Position numbers and translations under genes: made by a program
From: Natranaeroarchaeum sp042663585
GTDB lineage: Archaea; Halobacteriota; Halobacteria; Halobacteriales; Natronoarchaeaceae
Assembly (NCBI RefSeq): GCF_042663585.1
Contig: NZ_JBHTAN010000006.1
Coordinates: 2,542,001-2,606,000, forward strand
Length of the DNA stretch: 64,000 nucleotides
Reading direction: 5' to 3'
Notes under the pieces: generated by a model
The model's database searches: none
What the model was told of the DNA's origin: nothing
Seen by the model: only the letters and a program-made list of their open reading frames with translations
Shown: positions 59,143-64,000 of the stretch, in pieces
How the letters are laid out: each line of letters starts with the position of its first letter
How positions within the stretch are numbered: the stretch's first letter is position 1

Positions 59143-60732
59143 TTAGTCGTCGCGGCCGTCGAGCGTGATCTGGCGGATCTCGATGATCCGGTCGTCGTCT
59201 TCGAGATCCTGCCGGACCTCGTCCGGGATGCCCTGATCGAGATTGTAGACCGACAGCGCCTCGCCGCCGATCGCCTCGCGAGCGTTGAACATCCCGGCGA
59301 TGTTGACGTCGTGTTCGCCGAGCACGCTACCGATGTAGCCGATCACGCCCGGCGTGTCGTCGTTCCGGGCGACAAGCATGTGGCCGAACGGAATAGCGTC
59401 GACCCGGTAGCCGTCGATGCGGACGATTCGTGGGTCCTCACCAGCAAAGAGCGTCCCCTCGACGGTAATCTCGTCGTCACCATCGCGGACGGTGACCCCG
59501 ACGAGACTCTGGAAGTCCTCGGACTGGCGGGTCTTCGACTCGGTGACGTCGATGCCGCGCTCCTCGGCAATGCTGGGGGCGTTGACAGCGTTGACGCGCC
59601 ATTCGAGCGGTGCGAAGACGCCTTTCAGCGCGCTGGCGGTGACCAGATCGACATCTTCGTTGGCGATTTCGCCCTCGTAGCTCACCTCGATCTCGGAGAT
59701 CCGATCGCCGAGTAGCTGTGCTGCGACCTTGCCGGCGGTGTCGGCCAGGTCGAGATACGGCTCGACGCGGGGGAACGCGCTCTCGTCGATCGAGGGGGCG
59801 TTCAGCGCGTTGATAACCGGCTCACCGCGGAAGGCGGCCATGACCTGATCGGCCGTCGAGACCGCGACGTTCTCCTGTGCGGCCTCGGTGCTGGCACCGA
59901 GATGGGGCGTGACGATGACGTCCTCGACGCCGAGCAGCGGGTTGTCCGGCTGGACCGGTTCGTCGGCGAAGACGTCGACCGCCGCGCCGGCCATGACGCC
60001 GTCGTCCACGGCGCGGGCGAGTGCGGCCTCGTCGACGACGCCACCGCGGGCGCAGTTGATGAGGTACCCGTCTTCGAGTTTCGCGAGTTCGTCGTCGCTC
60101 AGCAGGTTCGCCGTCTCGTCGGTCAGGGGAACGTGAACGGTTAGCAGGTCCGCACGGTCGAGACACTCGTCGAGGTCGACGAGTTCGGCGCCGATCTGTT
60201 CGGCGCGCTCCTGGCCGATATATGGATCGTATGCGACGAGATCCATTCCGAGCGAGGAGAGCTTTTTCGCGACTTCCTGGCCGACACGACCCAGACCGAC
60301 AACGCCGAGAGTCTTGCCGTTGACCTCGGTGCCGAGATAGTCGCTTTTTGCCCACTCGCCGTTCTTGAGGCGCTGGTGTGCCTGCGGGATCGAGCGAGCG
60401 GTCGCAAACGCCATCGCGACGGAGTGTTCCGACGCCGCGCGGACGTTGCCCTGCGGGGCGTTGGCGACGATGACACCGTGGTCGGTGGCCGCGTCGATGT
60501 CGATGTTGTCGACGCCGATACCGGCCCGACCGACGATGACGAGTTCTTCGGCCGCGTCGAAGACCTCCTCGGTCACCTCGGTCCCCGAGCGGACGATCAG
60601 CCCATGGGCGTCAGCGATCGCTGCGAGCAGTTCGTCGCCCTCGACGTCATAGGCCGTTTCGACCTCGTGGCCTGCCTCACGGATCCGGTCGAGACCGGCG
60701 TCCGCGATCGGATCGGTTACGAGTACCTTCAT
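59143..60732 (-). CDS. serA: D-3-phosphoglycerate dehydrogenase
   Basis: The 529-residue enzyme oxidises 3-phosphoglycerate, the first step of serine synthesis. It is the long form: catalytic and Rossmann domains ('VGRAGIGVDNIDIDAATDHG', 'LGVVGLGRVGQEVAKKLSSL', 'VTPHLGASTEAAQENVAVST'), an intervening domain (~320-450) and a C-terminal ACT domain ('DDTPGVIGYIGSVLGEHDVN'), a likely site for serine feedback. The start at 60732 gives 'MKVLVTDPIADAGLDRI'. It is divergent from serB, 103 bases apart, so the shared region may control both. Confidence 0.95.
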   Translation of the reverse strand: MKVLVTDPIADAGLDRIREAGHEVETAYDVEGDELLAAIADAHGLIVRSGTEVTEEVFDAAEELVIVGRAGIGVDNIDIDAATDHGVIVANAPQGNVRAASEHSVAMAFATARSIPQAHQRLKNGEWAKSDYLGTEVNGKTLGVVGLGRVGQEVAKKLSSLGMDLVAYDPYIGQERAEQIGAELVDLDECLDRADLLTVHVPLTDETANLLSDDELAKLEDGYLINCARGGVVDEAALARAVDDGVMAGAAVDVFADEPVQPDNPLLGVEDVIVTPHLGASTEAAQENVAVSTADQVMAAFRGEPVINALNAPSIDESAFPRVEPYLDLADTAGKVAAQLLGDRISEIEVSYEGEIANEDVDLVTASALKGVFAPLEWRVNAVNAPSIAEERGIDVTESKTRQSEDFQSLVGVTVRDGDDEITVEGTLFAGEDPRIVRIDGYRVDAIPFGHMLVARNDDTPGVIGYIGSVLGEHDVNIAGMFNAREAIGGEALSVYNLDQGIPDEVRQDLEDDDRIIEIRQITLDGRDD

Positions 60733-60835
60733 GCACGAGGGATTGCTCGGGGCAGTCATAACCCTTTCTTCATGGAGCCGAGCGTGGCGAGCGAAATCGG
60801 GCCCTTTTCAACCCCACTACCCCAACGAGCGGGCA

Positions 60836-61480
60836 ATGACAGTACTCGCGTTCGACTTCGACGGCACGCTATCGGACTCCGAGATGACGGTGCTGCTCGG
60901 GGATCAGTACGGTGTCGCAGACGAGATGGACGAGATCACGAACCGGGCGATGAACAACGAGATCGAGTACGCCGAGAGCCTGCGACGCCGGGCCGCCCTC
61001 CTCGAAGACCTCCCCGACGAGAAGGCCAGCGCTGCCTTCGACGAAGTCTACCTCCGCGAGGGGGCCGCCGAGACGATCCGCCGACTCAACGAGGCGGGCG
61101 TCTACACCGCCATCCTCACCGGCGGGTTCGAGCGAGGCGTCGAACGGGCGCTCGAACGCGAGGGCGTCGGGGTCGACGAAATAGTCGCCAACCGACTCCC
61201 CGTCGAGGATGGCGTCCTCACCGGCACGGTCGAAGGGCCGCTGATCGAGGGGACCAAAGACGACGCCCTCGCGGATCTGGCCGAGCGCGAAGACGTCGAC
61301 ATGGCCGAGACCGTCGCGGTCGGCGACGGCGCGAACGACCTGCCGATGCTCGAAGTCGCCGGGCAGGCAATCGGCTTCGAGCCGAAATCAGCCGTCGCGC
61401 CGTCCTGCGATGTCGTCGTCGAGACGATGGCTGAACTGCAGGACGTGCTGGAAGGGGAAGAGATCCTGTCGAGCCGGTAG
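60836..61480 (+). CDS. serB: Phosphoserine phosphatase
   Basis: The 214-residue HAD-superfamily enzyme does the last step of serine synthesis. Motif I is 'LAFDFDGTLSDSEMTVLLG' with nucleophile and acid Asp, motif II 'AILTGGFERGVERALERE', motif III Lys in 'IEGTKDDALADLAE' and motif IV 'VAVGDGANDLPMLEVAGQAI'. The ATG at 60836 is preferred over an in-frame upstream start (60731) that overlaps serA. The phosphoserine aminotransferase is not in the window. The 3' end, codons 'SSR' and stop, is part of a direct repeat. Confidence 0.93.
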   Translation: MTVLAFDFDGTLSDSEMTVLLGDQYGVADEMDEITNRAMNNEIEYAESLRRRAALLEDLPDEKASAAFDEVYLREGAAETIRRLNEAGVYTAILTGGFERGVERALEREGVGVDEIVANRLPVEDGVLTGTVEGPLIEGTKDDALADLAEREDVDMAETVAVGDGANDLPMLEVAGQAIGFEPKSAVAPSCDVVVETMAELQDVLEGEEILSSR

Positions 61481-61540
61481 GCGAGACAGGGCTCGATGAG
61501 GTTTGCTCATCGGCCGTCATGTCGAGCCGGCAGGCGAGAC
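61467..61540. repeat. 21-bp direct repeat around a hairpin at the serB stop
   Basis: TGTCGAGCCGG(T/C)AGGCGAGAC occurs at 61467-61487, spanning the serB stop, and again at 61520-61540 with one change. Between the copies lies a perfect hairpin (61494-61512). Confidence 0.8.
61494..61512 (+). terminator. Hairpin after serB
   Basis: CGATGAG (61494-61500), loop GTTTG, CTCATCG (61506-61512). Fourteen bases after the serB stop; no T-run follows. Confidence 0.4.
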
Positions 61541-61632
61541 CGATCCACCAGCACTCGTCGCGCCGCAATGCGGTCTTCCGCCAGACCGCCGTGACCCGCA
61601 GGCTTAATACCTTTCACCAGTTTTCGACATGT

Positions 61633-62211
61633 ATGGATTATGCGCTCGCAGTCGACGGGGCGCCGGAGACAATCCCCGGCGGAACCGGCGTACTGTTGCT
61701 CCACCCGAGCACCGGCGAGACCGATCGGATCGACACCGATTTTCTGAAAACTGATACGGATCACTTCCTCGTCATCTCGACCCGGACGACCGCCCGAGAG
61801 GTCAAGCAGAAACTCGACTACTACGACGTCGACGAAGACAGCGCCGAGATTCTCGACACGCTGAGCGTCGAGCGGGGCTACTCCCGGCGGACCGGCGAGT
61901 CGGTCCACTACGTCGGTGCGCCGGACGACCTGGACGGAATCGTCGAGCAGGCCGAGCGGTTCCTCGAATCACACGACGGCAAACTCCGGATCACGCTCGA
62001 CTCGATCACCGAACTGGCCTACTACGCCGGCGAGGACCCGGCGAAAGAGGCGGTCGGTCGACTGCTGGATCTGCTGGAAGACCACGATGCGGTCGGACTA
62101 TTCCATCTCTCGAAGGAGGTGCATCCCGAGGAGGTGCTCGGAGACTACCGCGAGCAGTTCGAGGGCGTCATCGATCTGAACGAGGACGGCGAAACGACCG
62201 TCGAGTTCTGA
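61633..62211 (+). CDS. RecA-superfamily-like haloarchaeal protein (HTR-like)
   Basis: The 192-residue protein has 'GGTGVLLLHPSTGETDRIDT', where a Walker-type loop would be expected but the Lys is missing, then 'HFLVISTRTTAREVKQKLDY', 'DDLDGIVEQAERFLESHDGK' and 'LRITLDSITELAYYAGEDPA'. This matches haloarchaeal proteins related to RecA/DUF835-type ATPases that have lost nucleotide binding. The ATG at 61633 ('MDYALAVDGAPETIPGG') is used; it is close to another ATG at 61629 in a different frame. It converges with the gene at 62224. Role unknown. Confidence 0.65.
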   Translation: MDYALAVDGAPETIPGGTGVLLLHPSTGETDRIDTDFLKTDTDHFLVISTRTTAREVKQKLDYYDVDEDSAEILDTLSVERGYSRRTGESVHYVGAPDDLDGIVEQAERFLESHDGKLRITLDSITELAYYAGEDPAKEAVGRLLDLLEDHDAVGLFHLSKEVHPEEVLGDYREQFEGVIDLNEDGETTVEF

Positions 62212-62223
62212 GAACGCTGTACT

Positions 62224-63000
62224 CTAGCGGTTTTCGAACGTCTTCTCGGCCCACGTGACTGCGTAGTCCGGGCCCCGGTCCCGATACATCTCCGTGTCCA
62301 GGGCAGTGAACGGCGCGGGTAGCTCCAGGGCGTGTTTGAGAGAGCTACAGGCGAGTTCGGTCGCATCGGCGAAATCGGTCTCACCGCGAGCCATTGCGCC
62401 GGGCACGTCGGCAAGCCGTCCTTCGATACGCTCGCCGGCGTCCTGCCACGCCTCGCCAAGCCGTGGCCGGGTGTCGAGCCAGTCGGCGAAGACGTCTCGC
62501 GTGTGCAGACCGAGCCATGCGTCGTACAGTGCGGCGGCGATCTGATAGGTGCTGTTGGGGTCGAGTTCGACTGCCGCGTCGAGGTCGCGGTACTGGTCCT
62601 CGAAGAAGCCGATGAACTGTTCGGGGACGTCAAGGCCGACCTCGACGAGCGCCTCGGCGATCAGGAAGTCGACGAAGTCGTCGGGCGAACCTTCGACGCG
62701 CGGCTTGATGATCACGACTGGTGGGTCAGTCTGGCGCGTCCACGCGACGCTAGCGTCGCCGGGCATCCCGATCGTAAAGTCGCTGCTGGCGTACCGACTG
62801 AGGAGCGCCGGGGCGTCCTCCGGCAGCCATTCCGAGGGATAGGTGTGGGGATCGAGCGTGTCGACGAGCAACCCCAGATCCTCGGCCTGTGCCGGCGGAA
62901 GCATCTCGAAATCCGATGCGGCGTCGAGCACGATCGCATCCGGGGCGTGCTCCTCGCGGATCGCTTCCAGATCAGCAGGGAGTTCGCGGGCCTGAAACAT
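62224..63000 (-). CDS. Conserved haloarchaeal protein, unknown function
   Basis: The 258-residue soluble protein starts 'MFQARELPADLEAIREEHAP' and has an alpha/beta first half ('DAIVLDAASDFEMLPPAQAE', 'VVIIKPRVEGSPDDFVDFLI') and a helical second half ('AALYDAWLGLHTRDVFADWL'). No named motif. Its ATG overlaps the stop of the 29-codon membrane peptide gene (TGATG), so the two are coupled. Confidence 0.65.
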   Translation of the reverse strand: MFQARELPADLEAIREEHAPDAIVLDAASDFEMLPPAQAEDLGLLVDTLDPHTYPSEWLPEDAPALLSRYASSDFTIGMPGDASVAWTRQTDPPVVIIKPRVEGSPDDFVDFLIAEALVEVGLDVPEQFIGFFEDQYRDLDAAVELDPNSTYQIAAALYDAWLGLHTRDVFADWLDTRPRLGEAWQDAGERIEGRLADVPGAMARGETDFADATELACSSLKHALELPAPFTALDTEMYRDRGPDYAVTWAEKTFENR

Positions 63001-63089
63001 CAGGCGAGCAGTGTCTGCAGGATCAGTACGATAGTAAGTACGCCCGTGATGCCGATCGTTCCGACGACGATTTTGGTGGCCTGACTCAT
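63000..63089 (-). CDS. 29-residue single-span membrane peptide
   Basis: The tiny ORF 'MSQATKIVVGTIGITGVLTI' ends 'VLILQTLLA', a polar start followed by one hydrophobic helix. Its TGA overlaps the ATG of the next gene (TGATG), which supports translation. It may anchor or regulate that neighbour; function unknown. Confidence 0.55.
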   Translation of the reverse strand: MSQATKIVVGTIGITGVLTIVLILQTLLA

Positions 63090-63320
63090 ACTCGAATCGA
63101 AGGCGCCCGGTCTCTTTAAACCTTCCAGACGTTCGTACCAGTGGGCGCGGATCGGTCGAGTAGGCGAAGGCTAGTAGCAGGATCGAACAGTGCCGGCGGT
63201 GGTAGGACCGACAAACTAATTCCGTTTGCCGAAATTGGTATCAATAACGGTACAGATGATCCCCGCGATATCTCACGAGACGAAACCGACCTACCTCCAT
63301 AGACAGCGAGGGTCGGTTCC

Positions 63321-64000
63321 ATGACTTTGCTTACCGTCGTCGCCGTCACTGGCCTGGGCGTCGGTATCGCCCTGCTGACGACGTGTGTACTGTGTACCAG
63401 CATCGACCAACTCGAACGAGCCAGCGGCGACCTGCGCCGCAGGGCAACCGAAATCGCGCCGTACGTAGCGGTCGCCGCGGTCTTTTTCCTGCTCAAGATG
63501 GTGACCAACGACCTCAGTTTGATGCTCTCGGAAACCATCGACTGGAACATCACGGACACGCTCTATGCCGTCGAAGGGCTGTTCGTTGCCCATCTCCAGA
63601 ACCTTGTCCCGGACGCCACCTACGGGTTCTTCTCCGTGATGTACATGTTCGGCTTTCCGTACCTGTTGCTCGTCCCGATCGTGCTCTACTTCCTGTTGCC
63701 GTCACAGAACCACCTCAAGAAGCTGTTTATCGCCTACGTGCTCAACTACGCCATCGGCGCAATCAGCTACTCGGTGTTCATCGCGTACGGGCCACGCAAC
63801 TGGATCAGCGAGCACGTCGACGGAACGATGTATCAGTTGTACCCGGAGACGCAGGAGCTTACGGCCGCAGTCTCCGACGGTTCCGACGTGTTCCCCTCGC
63901 TACACACCTCGATGGCGATCATCGTGTTGCTGTTCGCCTGGCAGACGCGTCGCGCGTATCCCCGGTGGTTCAAAATCGCCGTGTTCGTCTCGACGAGCGT
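63321..64000 (+). CDS. PAP2-family membrane protein, AUR1/inositolphosphotransferase-like (partial)
   Basis: The frame is open from the ATG at 63321 to the right edge (226 residues visible). It has several transmembrane helices ('MTLLTVVAVTGLGVGIALLT', 'YVAVAAVFFLLKMVTNDLSL', 'YLLLVPIVLYFLLPSQN') and the PAP2 signature region 'DVFPSLHTSMAIIVLLFAW', with the Ser-x-His motif and the preceding 'YPETQELTAAVSDGSD'. This resembles phosphatidic-acid phosphatase-type or inositolphosphorylceramide-synthase-type enzymes of haloarchaea, which act on membrane lipids. The second catalytic His lies beyond the window. Confidence 0.8.
   Translation, partial: MTLLTVVAVTGLGVGIALLTTCVLCTSIDQLERASGDLRRRATEIAPYVAVAAVFFLLKMVTNDLSLMLSETIDWNITDTLYAVEGLFVAHLQNLVPDATYGFFSVMYMFGFPYLLLVPIVLYFLLPSQNHLKKLFIAYVLNYAIGAISYSVFIAYGPRNWISEHVDGTMYQLYPETQELTAAVSDGSDVFPSLHTSMAIIVLLFAWQTRRAYPRWFKIAVFVSTS

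Overview
The window is chromosomal DNA of a halophilic archaeon (class Halobacteria). The evidence is high G+C throughout, strongly acidic predicted proteins, TATA-type promoters sitting 25-35 bases before start codons with little or no 5' leader, tightly overlapping ATGA/TGATG gene junctions, and archaeal hallmark genes: class I lysyl-tRNA synthetase, PCNA, PriL, Orc1/Cdc6, Hjc, thermosome, a fused double TatC, Tat lipoproteins, a PGF-CTERM protein and LysW-dependent arginine synthesis. Most of the window is ordinary core genome. No rRNA, tRNA, CRISPR array or insertion sequence was seen.

Layout. 1-8.35 kb: tail of a CorC-like transporter, pyrH-lysS, a site-2 protease with three PDZ-like units, a 2'-5' RNA ligase-type protein, and three secreted or membrane proteins, two of which share one ectodomain type. 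8.4-17.9 kb: a complete arginine pathway, argG-argH then argW-X-C-B-D-E-F, preceded by a 31-codon ORF with four consecutive Arg codons. 18-28.3 kb: Hjc, cytochrome P450, SWIM protein, molybdopterin oxidoreductase, an internally deleted cdc48 remnant behind hsp20, PriL, a 2-hydroxyacid dehydrogenase, PCNA, RlmE and a ribbon-helix-helix protein. 28.4-32.4 kb: divergent tatC genes. 32.5-45.7 kb: small enzymes, UbiA prenyltransferase, MutS-family ATPase, DUF4097 lipoprotein, Orc1/Cdc6, rpiA with a strongly structured leader, a histone-fold-like protein, GIY-YIG, GNAT and KH proteins. 45.8-53 kb: thermosome, alanine dehydrogenase family, leuS, thrC. 53.1-59.1 kb: three tandem paralogous sensor histidine kinases. 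59.1-64 kb: divergent serA/serB, three haloarchaeal proteins of unknown function, and the start of a PAP2-family membrane protein.

Four things stand out. (1) A short hairpin-forming repeat encoding VEHGST has multiplied inside the ATP-binding N-box of the three kinases. One 45-bp block is identical between two paralogues, some copies differ by paired synonymous changes that keep the hairpin, and degenerate copies form a ~50-bp tandem repeat that includes the end of thrC outside the kinases. (2) The Arg-codon leader ORF before argG suggests attenuator-like control. (3) The rpiA leader can fold as an H-type pseudoknot (10-bp plus 7-bp stems). (4) cdc48 is reduced to its two ends. Functions below come from motif recognition by eye; no database search was run.
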